From Zygnema cylindricum (lineage: Eukaryota; Streptophyta; Zygnematophyceae; Zygnematales; Zygnemataceae): 64,000 nucleotides of DNA. Made by a program: the position numbers and the translations under genes. The notes beneath the pieces are model-generated. The model had not been told where the DNA came from and searched no databases. It was given only the letters and a program-made list of their open reading frames with translations. Of the stretch, positions 10,201 through 22,095 are shown in pieces; the first letter of the stretch is position 1, and each line of letters starts with the position of its first letter. The stretch lies in NCBI GenBank assembly GCA_037447655.1, contig JBBHKE010000480.1:108498-172497 (forward strand), in the 5' to 3' direction.

Positions 10201-12287
10201 GAGGTTTGAAAGTTATAAACAACATTTGAAAAAACAAAATCTCAATGGTTTACGAATAAGCATGATTAAACATTCATCATTTGACATCAACATCCAAAAA
10301 TGTTGTGGGCCTAAAGACCTAATCCGAGGTACTTTGTTCATAACAATGTATTTCAAATTAGCCGAATGTAAATAAATGTACTTCACAAGAAAAGTCAAAG
10401 CTGTACAATGTCCATTTTCAACCTTAAATGCACACAATAAGCTGTACGAATTTCAGCATCATTTTCTTTTTAACCATTGAAAGATTTCATTATATAGTGC
10501 GGAGAGTGAGTCCACCTGGAAAAGGCTGGCATCTATATGAGAAGAATTTTCCCGCATACGACGTCCTGAAACACAAAATATTAATAAAGGTGAGAAGCAT
10601 GTGACATAGGAGCCTGTAGAGCAATCAAATAAAACACTTGATAATTCTTCATAAGCGAGCACGTTTCCAAACTCTAATAAAAACCTTGTAAAAAAAATAG
10701 TCTTAACCTTCCTTTTTTATGTGATTCCTTCAGCACAATGAGCGAATTTCTGTCCTCAGCTCTTGTTGAATGGTACAATATCTAACAATCTTTGGTCAGC
10801 ACCAAAAATGTTAACAGCATTAAGTTTCAGTACAGAAAATAGTGAGGATAATTATTGACGGCAAACATATGAATGTCAGTAGAATTCACACGATTGGCTC
10901 TAAGAGTTGGCCACGCTTGGCCTAAAATAAAATCCCCAAAAGAAACTTTGGAAAAATAAATTTAAAACAACAATGTCAAAAATCATCAATTGAATAAAAA
11001 ACATGGCTTTGCCATGTGCATAGTCACGATAAAAAAATGGTAACAGTTTTAGAATCGAATGCCAACTATCCTCTTAAATCAATCCAATGTTAGAAAATAT
11101 GACCTATTGATGTTTCATCTTACAAATAAGCTAAAAAAATATCAACTAATAGAAAATCGGTATCGATTTGCGATTTCTTAAGTCTGGCATATATATCATC
11201 TATATGTTTATCACGTGATATATGATTAATAATGTGATATGTGATTAATAAATGTGATCTACGATTACTAATGTGATATATTTGGGTTTTGAGTTTGCTT
11301 CTTACAAAGTTGATTTTCGGTAATCGTATTTTGACGTATTGGCCATCGCCGCTCCGCCGGGAATCTCGAGTGTGACATTTGTCCCGGAGCATTGACGCGC
11401 ACTAAAAAAGAAGACTTTAGTACAAACGATGTGGTTGGGATTTGAATCTTGTACATTCCACAAGACCGATACCGAACCCGATCCGTTTACGAAGGAACCT
11501 CCGGGAGTATAACAAGGACCCGGCGGTGCGTACGCAGATAAAATGGCTCCCCTGCCAAATTCTTGGGAATAGATCCATAGTTTTGTACCCATAACTAGTG
11601 TGGTTTGGGCATTTACAAATGTGGCTGCCGAACAAAAAAAACAAAAAAAAAACAAAAAAAACATAAGGAAAAGTGGGGAGGAAGAGAGGAGACAGGAAAA
11701 AGAAAAAAGGTGTAATTTGGAACAAGATAAGGAACGAATAAAAAGGAAAAGTAAATCGGCTTTCTAATTTGTACTTGTTTTTGGTATTTAACATTCGAAT
11801 TAAGAATAACATACAAAATTGGCATTGAAACTAAGAGCAAAAACTTGATGAAAAAAGAAAACAACACTGAGAGTGACATTGATGCGGAAAAGTAAAACTT
11901 TTTTTTTTTCAAATTGGTTTAAATCGACTAGGAATTCAAAAAACACGAAAACAAGCATGATCATTGATAAACCTTTATAAGAAATTAAACTTGCCAACAT
12001 GAAAATCACATCAATTTGATTGGATAGATGAGACAATAAAAAATAATAAGCACAGTAAATGATGTTCGTGTTCTATATATAAGAAAGAAAACCAATTGAC
12101 CCAATTGTCAAGTTGAGGAAAAATCAAAGTAAATACAATACAAGAATGTTCACATCTCTTAATGTTTTAAGTACTTCATTCTTTTCGGAATCGAAAAATC
12201 ACCTGGGATTGCAAAAATATGCCACGTGGCAAACACCACAAGCATATAGGCAGAGACGAGGGAAGGAACTCCATAGTGCCCCGCCAT
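7254..12287 (-). CDS. Secreted PR-1/CAP-superfamily protein with a novel N-terminal domain (six exons)
   Basis: Predicted exons, minus strand: 12287-12203, 11624-11306, 10565-10516, 9061-8987, 8263-8046, 7373-7254. Every intron is GT-AG and the phases (1,2,1,1,0) keep one frame of about 288 residues. Exon 1 (ATG at 12287, context CAATGG) encodes a hydrophobic signal peptide, with likely cleavage after Val-Asn-Ala early in exon 2. Exons 2-3 encode about 115 residues with four cysteines and a QCSGTN block. Order and spacing (aromatic strand, Cys-Ser-Gly, then G-K-x-F-x-x-x-Cys) resemble MiAMP1 antimicrobial beta-barrels, but this is tentative. Exons 4-6 are a CAP domain: HNEARAAVGV, WADTL, WVNE, the CAP1 signature GHYTQVVWRDS and the CAP2 signature WACDYNPPGN. 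The usual GENL is GQNL, so one cavity acidic residue is lost. PR-1 proteins are apoplastic defence proteins that bind sterols. The exon 4 acceptor (TTTTAAAG) is weak, so two separate genes remain possible. Confidence 0.7.
9330..9720. repeat. Purine-rich GGA/GGT low-complexity tract in an intron
   Basis: About 390 bases of GGA, GGT and GAG triplets on the plus strand, so pyrimidine-rich on the strand of the CAP gene. It lies in the intron between predicted exons 3 and 4. Apparent Gly- and Glu-rich frames are products of composition. Confidence 0.85.
11306..11624 (-). other. Exon 2: N-terminal extracellular domain, MiAMP1-like by pattern
   Basis: The acceptor has a long pyrimidine run ending CGGCAG (11625-11626) and the donor is TT|GTAAGA. 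The encoded domain starts after the signal peptide with LVMGTKLWIYS, includes PPGPCYTPGG and ends at KYDYRKST. Exon 3 adds YAGKFFSYRC. MiAMP1/beta-gamma-crystallin-like plant antimicrobial peptides share a Greek-key barrel with a central aromatic strand followed by CSG and a closing G-x-K-x-[IF]-x-x-x-C. I infer similarity from spacing only; other small beta-barrels are possible. Confidence 0.35.
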
Positions 12288-12936
12288 TGCACGGATCTAA
12301 AGCGATTTTTTTTTCTCCTCCAGTATTGAAAAAAATGAAGTGTGGCAACGGCGCCTTAGTGATTTTGAGTTCCATACGAGATAAAATAGAGCATATACGT
12401 CGCAATCTGGATGTCGGCGCTAACAAACAAATAATTTGACGAGAAAATGAAATCTTGTACAATTTCGTACGATTCAGCTTACCAAGTGCCGGGTTCGGAC
12501 GGTATTAAATTGTCCAATGATTGAAAAGGTATCATGATTTGTCCGCTTTTGAGCCCTGATTGGCGGAAGCCCTCTGGGACCATAGTTCAAATGTGCGGAA
12601 ATGTTTGGAAAAACTGCATGTAGTCACTTCGTACTAAAAGCGTATTATAAATTTATAAGGTATAATACGCAATGTCGGGGGAAAACAGCCACATATAGCG
12701 TTTCCAAAAGTTTTCGAACATTTGAAGTTTGCATGGTAAGGGCTTCCTATATTTCGTACGGACGTACGTAGTGCTGTGCCTTAAAATTTCGGACATCCAA
12801 AATTAGCGTTGGCGAACGTGGACTCTGTTAATAGCGTGTCTTTATTGTCGTGACAGTTGTACTGTACTTTTCATACCGTACTGAAATGGCTTCACCCGCC
12901 AAACCCGGAATTCAAAAATTACAGTACTGTACAGTA

Positions 12937-13127
12937 CACCGCCAATCGCTACTAGAGTATACCAATTCGGTGCCCTTTTTTCAAAAAAAATACCTGAAAT
13001 ACAATTAATAGCGCTATTTAAGTACGTGGACCATAATCTGCCACGTCTCAGGTTCTAAATTAGAATCAATAACGCTAATTGTTTTTTGACGCTATTTAAT
13101 CCTTGACTCTAATAGCGATTGGCGGTG
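12937..13127. mobile_element. Complete TA-flanked MITE, 191 bp
   Basis: Inverted ends CACCGCCAATCGCTACTAG and CTAATAGCGATTGGCGGTG, with TA at 12935-12936 and 13128-13129. Non-coding. Confidence 0.8.
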
Positions 13128-13154
13128 TAGTGTACTTCCATAGGAGGACAGCTA

Positions 13155-13357
13155 CACCGTGAATCGCTATTAGCGTCAATGTTTTTTTTGCCACTTAAAA
13201 CATCTTTTCTCCGTGCACACTTGTCGGATTTTCAATTTGAGACCGCCAATCGGAAGTTGAGAATCATGTATTTCAATCGCAACCGTCAGATTCACAATCC
13301 GACATGTGTACGGAGAAGTGGCGAAAAAAACATTGACGCTAATAGAGATTCACCGTG
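13155..13357. mobile_element. TA-flanked MITE, about 203 bp, nearly complete
   Basis: The left end CACCGTGAATCGCTATTAG follows TA (13153-13154). The right end TAATAGAGATTCACCGTG mirrors it, but the outer TA has mutated to GC. It lies only 25 bp from the preceding MITE. Confidence 0.75.
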
Positions 13358-13650
13358 GCACTGTACATGTGAAACAACAATCCCATCTGACGTTGTTCGA
13401 GTGACAGACGCAATAATATCTTTCGTACATGTACGTAGAGTCCATGTTAAGCCATGGGGCGGGGCTGGGGTCAGGCCTGTGATGACAGCTGGATTGACCT
13501 ACATTTTTGTCGTTTTGGGCATATGACGCGACCGCGATTTCTTGCTTGCCAGGCTGGATATTTCTGTCCGAAAGACTGCAGCCACTTCCTCCGTACAGCT
13601 CGAATCAAGTCCAGTTTGCGATCATAAAAATCGGTTTTTTTTGTACTGTA

Positions 13651-13712
13651 TACCGCCAATCGTTATTAGCGTGTAAGTTTTTTTAGAGTATACGAATAAT
13701 TAGCGTGGTTTT
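13651..13712. mobile_element. MITE end fragment
   Basis: A single TA-flanked terminus (TACCGCCAATCGTTATTAG) without a recognisable partner: a relic of the same TA-type family. Confidence 0.45.
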
Positions 13713-14564
13713 GCGCTGGTAGGGATTTGAGGTACCGAGAATCGTCCATTCTGGTGTATGGGAACGATGCGAATTGGCGAGACGGAACGAAGGCCAGGCA
13801 GGGGCCGGCATTTTACCAAAACAAAATTACGCCATAAAATTTCCATCCTCACTATCCCACTTTCAATATGCCAATAAGAATGCTTATATGTTTTGTCGAT
13901 TAATGTGTCGATCAGATTTTTTACTTGGAATGGCGGCGCGCCACGTGCTTGAGTATTCAACTAACTAAACGACAAATCATGCCCGCAATTCTGGTCGTGA
14001 GCATCACCAGTCGAAATATCTTGCTGATGAATTTGTCGTTTCCTCTTAAACTACATTAATTGAACACGTGTATGAGTTAAAATCGTGATCCCATGCATGC
14101 GGGTCAGATCCGCATGTCGGATGGACAAATTTATCTCTTACGTGTAATGTACGGTCTCAGGATTTGTGCGCATTTGCCCAAAGCATACGTATCTGTCTTT
14201 TTCCTAAAATGTTGAATGCCTTACCAAGAAAAGTTTATTCGTACGAATCGATTACAGCAACTGGAAATTACAAATTTACGTCATCCTGAACCTACTGTGT
14301 CCTTCAGTTTGGCGTCTTTTCTGTTTTTAGCTACTGCCACGTCATTCCAACTCATCTTCAAACCCTAAAAAAAACGTGAACCACTTTTCAAGCCGGTTTA
14401 AAGCAGAATTGACCGAAGAATAGGAAACTCCTTCGCAAGTATCGCACGATTTGAAACTTTTATTTGCACGTGGGAGAGTAGACGCTATTTGTTTTTTGGT
14501 CGCGTGTATGTACGTAAAAAAATCCGCTAAGGGTCTCGGATCTCCGCTTTCATTCACGACAAGT

Positions 14565-14700
14565 TTATGCCGTCGCCAATCGGAAGCTGAGAATCTAAAC
14601 TTTCAAACACAACCGTCAGATCTAGAATAGGACAAGTGTGTACGAAGAAAGGATGTTTAAGTGGCGAAAAAATTGTCAACACTAATAGAAATACACCGTG
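14565..14700. mobile_element. 5'-truncated TA-flanked MITE
   Basis: The CCAATCGGAAGCTGAGAAT block and the right end ACACCGTG followed by TA (14701-14702) match the 203-220 bp subfamily. The left terminus is missing. Confidence 0.6.
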
Positions 14701-15340
14701 TAGCGTCTAAAAATGTCATGACTATTAAGTGAGGACTTTTGTTTCGGACATTGAAACACCATGCAAACTAGTACGGAGAATCTTCACTAAATGACAAAAT
14801 TTACCCGCTTAGTACACGTGCGCTACAATACAGTACCCCACGCTCCAAATATGGTGTTTACTATCCAAATACCATTGGAGCTTATTATCCCGCTACAGTC
14901 CAATTCTAATGCGTCCACCCACCGGGAAATCGAATCTGGTCATAAAATCGACAATGCCTTTCAATTGGATGAGTTTTGTCCCATTGCGCAGGCACACGTC
15001 GCACATGATTATTTCATATTGATGGGTACAAATACGGTTGGGCATATTAAATTATGGGATTTGCTAATCGCAGAGACGATTTTTTGCTGCGCGCAGATAG
15101 TTGTCAGAAATTGTACATTTTAAGTACAGTTTCGTACAAACTACGTACCTTTAAGTTCAGATTTGACGGTCAACCCGTCCAACAGATTTTACTAGCGAAA
15201 TATTGTAACGGCTGTTAAAAAATTGTCGCGCTTGCGAACGTCGACCGTCATAAAAAAAATAACAATTCACACGGCCGGCGCAAGTTTAATGTAACAAAAC
15301 TGTGGCTGTCACATATAAATAAAATGGTTGCGCGCAGGTA

Positions 15341-15750
15341 CACCGCGAATCGTTATTAGTGTCAAGGTCACTAATTTGGGTTCTCAAAATTTTGATTTTT
15401 TTTCGCAATTAGTATACGCTATTTTAATTTTTCCTTGACGTTAATTGATGTACCGTACAAAATAGCGTGAAATCAGAAAGTACAGCAATATATAATTAGT
15501 GTGGTGTACGGTCCATGTCAGACCGTACATAAATGAACCTTTATAGCTGAAATTTAAAAAATTAAATTTTAAATCATACGAGCATGCATACAAACGTGCG
15601 CTAAAAAAAGGGATGAATATAATCGACAAAAACCACGTTCGAACACATTCCCCTACAATCTCCTCGTCTGAAGTGTGAATATAAAATGAGTTCGCATGTG
15701 GGAGGTCACAAAATTTCAGTTAAATCATTGAACTGTGTGTAGTTACACGC
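15341..15750. mobile_element. Diverged copy of the 558 bp TA-type MITE
   Basis: Starts after TA with CACCGCGAATCGTTATTAG and shares blocks with 2587-3144, such as GTGTACGGTC..GTCAGACCGTAC, GTGCGCTAAAAA and AACCACGTT. No clear right terminus, so it is 3'-truncated or eroded. Confidence 0.55.
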
Positions 15751-16394
15751 CCACATATAACGTCTTGAAATTGCGAACAACACTAGTACTTGCTAGTAAT
15801 AATAATATTATCTTTTTTTAAACTTATTTTTCATATTTTCCTTTTTAAAGTTAATAATTCTCACAAGAGATTATCAACTTAATAAATTTAAGTTACTTAA
15901 TGTGATTTTTCGCTGATCCGTTTATATAAACACTATAATATGTATTGTGTCCAATTAACGTCAATGTGTATCCTGTTACGGTGGAAACGAACGAATTTAT
16001 TGTAAATGCTTATTGTAATATGGTATTTACTATGAATTAGAATTGATGTATACCTCAATAAAGGGTCAAAGTGACAAAAGGTCCACAAATTACAGTTAAT
16101 GGAAAAATAAATAGAATAAAAATACAACATTTGGCGTTGGTGATATTTGGGACAAAGTTACACCAAATGCGGACTATCCACAGAAAAATGGATCCCTTTT
16201 TGGACGAATCACATCCAACCAAGCATTTCGTTTTTTTTTTGGGATTTGACGCTGCGCCGTCACTATGGCAAACAAAAAAAAATCTTTCGTTTCATGAAGA
16301 AGCAGGCGAAACTGCCGCCGCCATTCTCATTTCGCTTCCATGGATTTGTGTGTGGCGGCTCCTGCTTCCGCGCCATATCTGGCGTCCCTCTGTT

Positions 16395-17520
16395 TCCCTT
16401 TTTATTGACTCCGCCCCCCTTCCCTCTCCCTTTCCCTCTCCGTCTCTCTTTCTCTTTCCCTTTTCCTCTCCTCTTCCCTGTCCCTCTCTTTCTCTCTCTC
16501 CCCCTCCCTCTCTTTCTCTCTCTCCCCCTCCCTCTCCTTCTCACCCTCTCAATCTGCCGCACTATCTCTCTCCCCCTCTTCCTCTCCCACTACCCAATTC
16601 GTCATCTGCCGCTATCTCTCCCTTTCCATTTTTTTTTGTCAAACTATCTTCAGTTTACAAGTATTTTTATGTCATTTAACTGTCATTTTCATTTTGTGTG
16701 GCTCTCTCTCCCTTATGGTACTCAGTGACAAGAGTGCATCCTCGCTGAATGATTTTTTTTTTTTCATGTAAGGACTTGACGAGACTGTCTTGGTGCTGAA
16801 AGGCATGTTTCCTTCTCCTATATCTCCCTCTTACCCTCTTGATCAGTTGCTCTCTCTCCTTCCCCCTCTATCTCTCCCTCACCCTCTCAATCTACCGCTA
16901 TCTCTCCCTATCCCTCTCCCTTACCCTTTTCCTCTCACCCTCTAGGTTTGCCACACTATTTTCATCCCTCTCTCTCTCCCCCTCCCCCTCCTTTAATATG
17001 TCGCTATCTCTCCCTCCCCCTTTCCCTCTCCTTTCCCCTCTCCCTCTCTCTCTCACCCTCACAATATGCCGCATTTTTTCCCATTATCTCATATTCTCCC
17101 TCTCCTTTACCCTCTCAATCTGTCGCTATCTCTCCCTCTCCCTTACCCTCTTGATCTGCCGCTATCTCTCCCTATCCCTCTCCGTTACCGTTTCCCTCTC
17201 AAATTGCCGCATTATTTTCATCCCTCTCTCTCTCTCCCTCCCCCCCTCCCTTGATGTGTCGCTATCTCTCCCCCCCCTTTTTCCCTCTCCCTTCCCCACT
17301 CTTTCTAGCTCTCCCTTTCCCTCTCCCTCTCACTCTAGTCGTTTGCCTCACTATCTTCCTCCCCATCTCCCTCTCGCTTTCCCTCTCCCTCTACCTCTTC
17401 CCACTCCCGTTTTAATTGTCGTCAGCTCGAAATGTCGATCTCCCTCATCCTCTCCCGTTTCCTTTTCCTTTTCTCAAAATTGTGCAATTTTTCCTTCCCT
17501 TTCTCTCTTTCTCATTTACT
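16395..17520. repeat. Polypyrimidine (CCCTCT)n tract, about 1.1 kb
   Basis: Almost continuous C/T on the plus strand, built from CCCTCTC units with a recurring longer module of the type ATCTGCCGCTATCTCTCCCT. The module recurs around 16550, 16610, 16890, 17000, 17060, 17120, 17155 and 17250. Pro-, Ser- and Leu-rich frames here are composition artefacts. Tracts like this can form triplex (H-) DNA. Confidence 0.85.
16721..16805. repeat. Short hairpin repeats, left pair
   Basis: Two diverged copies of a motif close to GACGAGACTGTATCGTCGCTGAATG, whose core GACGA..TCGTC is self-complementary. It lies inside the polypyrimidine region and is preceded by CTCTCTCCCTTATGGTACTCA, nearly the same as the block upstream of the pair at 18154-18245. 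Confidence 0.5.
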
Positions 17521-18153
17521 CAACCACTAAAATTACACGTTAATGTCATTCAAGTTTTTAACAAACTCCATTGTTGTATTTTTTTCTTTGATGTAGCCAC
17601 GGGATTCACTGAGTTGAATGTGATGGAGGAACACACATATGGATTGTGGGAAAATCATCGAGATTTTTTAACTTCATTTAATATTAGGACTTCCACACAG
17701 ATTTGAACAAGAGTTAGAGAAGGTTAATAGGATATTATCTGTTACAATGGAGATTTTTTATGGACGATGTTGTTTTCGTTCATGTAGAATGATATTTTAT
17801 TTACGTTTGAAAAATAGCTTTTTTGTTTGACATATTGTTGTTTTATTGCAGTGAACCTCTTTGTGATACTTAGATGAAAAACATTGAATTGATTTCTAAG
17901 TGTATTATTATAATACTCTATAATTGTAATTCATTTTGATGTTGTTACAATCACGGTTGCTCTGATTTTATTGATCCATGTTTTATAAATGTTAAGCAAT
18001 TAAGGTGATGGATTGTGTTTGCATTGTTAAAAATTTTGCTTGTTGTACACTGGATTGTTTTCTCTTTCTCTATATTTTTGTTCTTTTCACCTTGTTTTAA
18101 CTTTTGTTTTTATTTTATTTCAGTCAATCTCACTTTCAGTCTCTCTCCCTTAT

Positions 18154-18245
18154 CATACTCATCGACGAGACTGTATCGTCGCTGAATGTTATGTTGTTCT
18201 ATCTTGCCAGTCAGCGACGAGAATGTCTCGTAACTGAATGGCATT
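18154..18245. repeat. Short hairpin repeats, right pair
   Basis: Two better-preserved copies (CGACGAGACTGTATCGTCG and CAGCGACGAGAATGTCTCG), each followed by CTGAATG. With the pair at 16721-16805 they bracket about 1.4 kb that includes most of the polypyrimidine tract. Confidence 0.55.
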
Positions 18246-18274
18246 TTTAGTTTTTCACCATTCAGCACCGATAT

Positions 18275-18795
18275 TGAAAAGTAAGCTTTAGTAAGTCTTA
18301 GAAATTTGAGTCTAGAATTTAGAATAATTTTGGAATACAAACTGTTCAATATTGACCAAATTTAGTGTAGATTTTTTATAGTATTTACACGAATAGTTAT
18401 CTTTAAGTAAATTAGTGTGTAGGGCCGCCAATGAATGTAGACATGATAAGAATCACCCGGATTTTTAGGGTATAGATATTATTAGTGGACAATTATGGTC
18501 CAAACACTTAGATTTTTGTCAGTAGGCTGTGTGGTGAACCCTGTACATACGTTTTATATATTTTCTACATATTTTTAGTATTTAGTTCAATTAGGATTGA
18601 TCAATTCTACACAAAATGTACATTCTACAAAGAGTTTAAAGAAATGAGAGCACTAAGTGCAGTTTAAGGTGTTTTGTGCTCTATTGTCTTTGATTTGCTT
18701 GTAGTACATGTTTGTTTGGTTGAAAGACCTCTTTCATTTGTAGTTACATAACTTACAGTATTGATCTAGTCTGATAGGTATTCCTCTTTGGGTTT
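18275..18795 (+). mobile_element. LTR and leader of Copia element E
   Basis: Begins TGAAAAGTAAGC and is repeated at 46475 with the same start point, which supports a true element boundary. No second LTR is present in this copy because its 3' part is lost. I could not place the LTR end or a primer-binding site. Confidence 0.6.
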
Positions 18796-18807
18796 GCTTT
18801 CGCTAAC

Positions 18808-20478
18808 ATGTCTGATAATGGCTCAGCTCTTGCTGCAAGTGCTCCTATTAGCCCTAGTGCTCCACCTGCTCCTCCAAAGACGAATATCCCAGCTGGTGCA
18901 AGTGTGACTCCTAATGGGAGTGGATCACAACAAAATCTAAATGCCCTTGCCCACCGCCCAAATTACCTATCTTTGACGGATCGGACTACTTGTACTGGGA
19001 AGATATGTTGAGCTCTTATTTTGATGAGAGGGACTTTTCATCCATTGTGGATGGGACTGTTGATGAGACTACACTGGATTGGAGAAAGAAGAATCTCCAA
19101 TGCCTCAATGTCTTGAAGCAGTTTATGACAAAGGAGTTGGTAATGTCTTATCTTGATATGAAAAAGGCTTCTCATATCTGGTTTAGTGTACATGCTATGT
19201 ATGTTCAGCTTGATGTCACTGTTCAGACTAATATAGCAACAGAAATCTTTGAATTTAAGTATTCTGGAGGTAGTATGTCAGATCATTATCATGCTATGAA
19301 AAGGTTGTTCCTTCAGAGTACTAGTGCAGGTGGGGATTTTTCACCACCGCAGCAAGCTATGTTATTGATGAGAACTCTGCCCGAAGAATATAAGGGAGCC
19401 ATGGATATGCTTAGGGGTCTTCCACAACGTCAATGGAATATTGCGTTAGCAATTGAGTTTATTATAAGCGAAGAAGCTAACCAGATTTCAAAAAGAGGTA
19501 GTAGTAAGTCCGTGCACGCACTAGCTAACCAGTTTTCAGACTCTAAGAATGGCAATGGTAGTGGTAGAGGTAGTGGTCCTAGAAGGTCACCATTAACCTG
19601 CTATTATTGTGATGAAAAAAGGCATGTGTTCAGAATGTGTCATGCATACAAGAGAGCGAAAGCCACAAGAAATTTTCGCTCTGGTTGGGACAAAAGTCGG
19701 GTTTCTTCTCAATCAGGTGGACGACCAACTGCTCTTTTCAACGAACTTAAGGAGGAGGATGTGAGCAGCTTTCCCGACAACAGTGAAAAGAAATACTTTG
19801 CGATGGCACAAGCAACGGAAGGCGTGGAGGAAGACGAATGGATTATGGACTCCGGTGCATTTGCCCACATGTGCCGCAATCGCCATCTATTTGAGAGTAT
19901 TCAATCTATTTCACCCATCAAAATTTATTTTAGTGATGATACCTTTGTTAAGTCAAAAGCAAAAGGTTTGGTGTTGCTTATGTTGAACGTAAAAGGAAAA
20001 CCTGTGAAAAGGGTTTTGAAAGATGTGTTGCATGTCCCAGCTTTTAAAAAAAACTTTTTCTCTACGTCAGTGGTAGAAAAAAAAGGTTTTAACACTATAC
20101 TTGAGAATAGAAAGAAAACAGTGAGTAAGAATGGGAAAATAGTTGCAGAGGGATTTGCTGGAGGAAACAATTTGCATCGGTTGAGTCTTGCAAATGATAA
20201 TGACAATAATGTTATGTACTAAAGGGTAATTAGTGATTGTGATTTATGGCATAAATGTTTAGGACATGTGAATTATGATAGATTAGAAAGTTGGTAAATC
20301 AAAAAATGGTGGAAGGTGTAAACATTAGTCAAAAACCAGCATGAAATGTATGTGATGGTTGTGCAATGGGAAAAATTCATAAGTTGCCTTTCCCTTCGCA
20401 AACTGATCAGAGAAGTAACAGGGTGCTAGAAATTATTTTTTCTGATGTATTGGGGCCATCTAGGTATCCATTTGGTAG
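18808..20478 (+). pseudogene. Copia element E: gag, protease and start of integrase (truncated)
   Basis: Starts with a Pro/Ser/Ala-rich N-terminus at 18808 and shifts frame near 18960. A 410-codon frame (18990-20222) then carries a UBN2-type capsid region and a zinc knuckle CYYCDEKRHVFRMC (CX2CX4HX4C). The Ty1/Copia aspartic protease start WIMDSGAFAHMC follows, with downstream protease strands. After a stop at 20222, weak GAG-pre-integrase similarity (LWHKCLGHVNYDRL) is visible to about 20470. There the sequence runs abruptly into the LTR of another Copia family. RT and RNase H are absent, so it cannot move by itself. Confidence 0.85.
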
Positions 20479-20480
20479 CG

Positions 20481-20912
20481 AGAATTCTGAGGAACCTATG
20501 GACGAGTAAAAAGAAGGCACGCGTCCACGTAATAGCCTTGTCGTACATTTGTCGTACAAAAGGTACACCGGTAGTAGTACTTTTTGGTACGGTACAACAA
20601 TATAATTCGTCCGTACTTCAGTAGATAGAAGTTATTAAAGAGAATCAAGACTTAGTTCTTTTTTTGGTCACCTCTCCCCTTGAGGGTTTGTATAAAATAG
20701 GCATCTTTGCCACGCCATAATTTATCGCGTGGTTGGGTGTTTTCAGAGATTCTTTTTCCTACGGAATCAAGGGATTCCACTTTGCACAGGTTTGCAGTCA
20801 GATTATTTGTTTTTTTGCGTGGGTTGAAGTTGTTGCCATTGGAAGTTGGTTAGTTAATATCTATTTAGAGGCTTATAGAATTCTATGGTCCAATAGAGGA
20901 CACAAAATTGCA
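20481..20912 (+). mobile_element. Copia family D, copy A: 3' part of an LTR
   Basis: Matches the second half of the LTRs at 39362-40411 and 44750-45773, starting at the GAATTC/TGAGGAA..GGACGAGT block and ending ..AAAATTGCA. The 5' half is missing; the sequence joins Copia E directly. Confidence 0.75.
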
Positions 20913-21093
20913 CGTTATGGGCCCACCCTCTAGGGCGCCCATCTTCAATGGACCTGGGTTTATCTATTGGGAAGCCATGATAACAGGGGCTTTGTGTGAA
21001 AAACGATACTGGGGTATTGGTAGTGGACAAATGAAACGACCACCTCAGGGAACACCACCCGGATTTGGTGGAATAAGGTTTTCCGTAGCAACA
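20913..21093 (+). pseudogene. Copy A: primer site and gag start, cut by copy B
   Basis: The primer site CGTTATGGGCCCACC (20913-20927) directly follows the LTR. A conserved leader/gag start follows (the same GALCEKRYWGI stretch as in other copies) until the next element inserts at 21094. CAACA (21089-21093) would be the 5-bp target site of copy B. Confidence 0.7.
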
Positions 21094-22095
21094 TGTAGAA
21101 ATAAAAGGTTATTTTAGTATTTTCTAGGTTTTGTAAAATGCAGAAAAAAAGCGGAGGCAGTCTGCCTCTAACTCCTCTCTCTAGCTCCCACACTTGTCGC
21201 AGTCACTGAAAGTTGGAGAGGGAGATAGAGCCATAGCCGCCAGTGCTATCTCTACGGGGGCAGATATTAGGTTTGTAGATTTTACCAAAATGAGATTGGC
21301 GGACCCAAGATTTGAACCTGGTGCCTACCGTCCGTCAAGAGAGCCGGTAGCCGGTAGCCTTAACCATCTAGTCTAAACTGGAGATACATGATATAGGGTT
21401 TAATATTAATTTACATCTTAAAATTTAGACTGTTTCATTCAACAGGATATTTCGACATAGATACAGTTTGTAATGTACAACGTACGGTAGTTCCGATACA
21501 AATATCGCGCATTTTGTTTCGAAGGTGAAAAAATATTGCGCAAGTATTTATGACAGCCACGAAGTATGCCGAGATCGCGGAATGGGGTTTTCGGCCGTTT
21601 GCGGAAGACGTCCCATCAATCGCCACGTGGTACAATTTCATTTGATTACGACATCTACGAGGATTCCAAAAACGATTCTTAAAATGACATGTGTCTGCTT
21701 ATTGGCAATGTCATACAATGGCCGTACATAAAGAACACCGACATCTGTACCTTTATGTACGATACACTTTTATGATTGGTGCCGTACCTTAGTAGATAGA
21801 GTTTTAGAGAGAGATAAGACTTAGAAAATTTTATAGATTGGACCCTCTCTCCCAGTGAGCTTCTATACAAAAGCTTAACTTTGACCCTTCATAACTTACT
21901 GCTCAGGGGAGTAAATTCAGAGATTCTTTTTGCGATCAACTCAAGGGAGTCTTTCTTTCACAGAGGTGAAAATAGTTAAAGTTTTTGTCTGCCGAGTGGT
22001 AGTTATTCTTCCTGAAACACAAAAGGGATAGTGTTTTCTTAGAGGCTTCGTGTGAGCTGCCTACTCTGAGGTCCTATGGTGGTCTCAGAGTTGCA
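21094..22095 (+). mobile_element. 5' LTR of Copia family D, copy B
   Basis: TG..CA ends (TGTAGAAATAAAAGG to CAGAGTTGCA), 1002 bp, homologous end to end with the LTRs of copy D at 39362 and 44750. The first 300 bp hold a tRNA-like stretch in antisense. The second half carries the conserved block around TCTATACAAAAG. Confidence 0.85.
21297..21380 (-). repeat. tRNA-like sequence inside the LTR
   Basis: Read on the minus strand it has an A-box-like TAGACTAGATGGTTAAGGC and a B box GGTTCAAATC at tRNA-like spacing. It does not fold as a credible functional tRNA (no paired acceptor stem, no CCA end), so it looks like a SINE- or tRNA-derived module. The same module recurs near 31850, 37708, 39565 and 44965. 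Confidence 0.65.

Noticed and set aside
16071-17543. Long Ser/Leu/Pro-rich frames on the plus strand
   Set aside because: These are translations of the polypyrimidine tract. The repeating composition explains the lack of stops.
21297-21380. A functional tRNA gene on the minus strand
   Set aside because: A and B boxes are present, but the acceptor and anticodon stems do not pair. The same sequence recurs inside several LTRs, so it is a tRNA-derived repeat.
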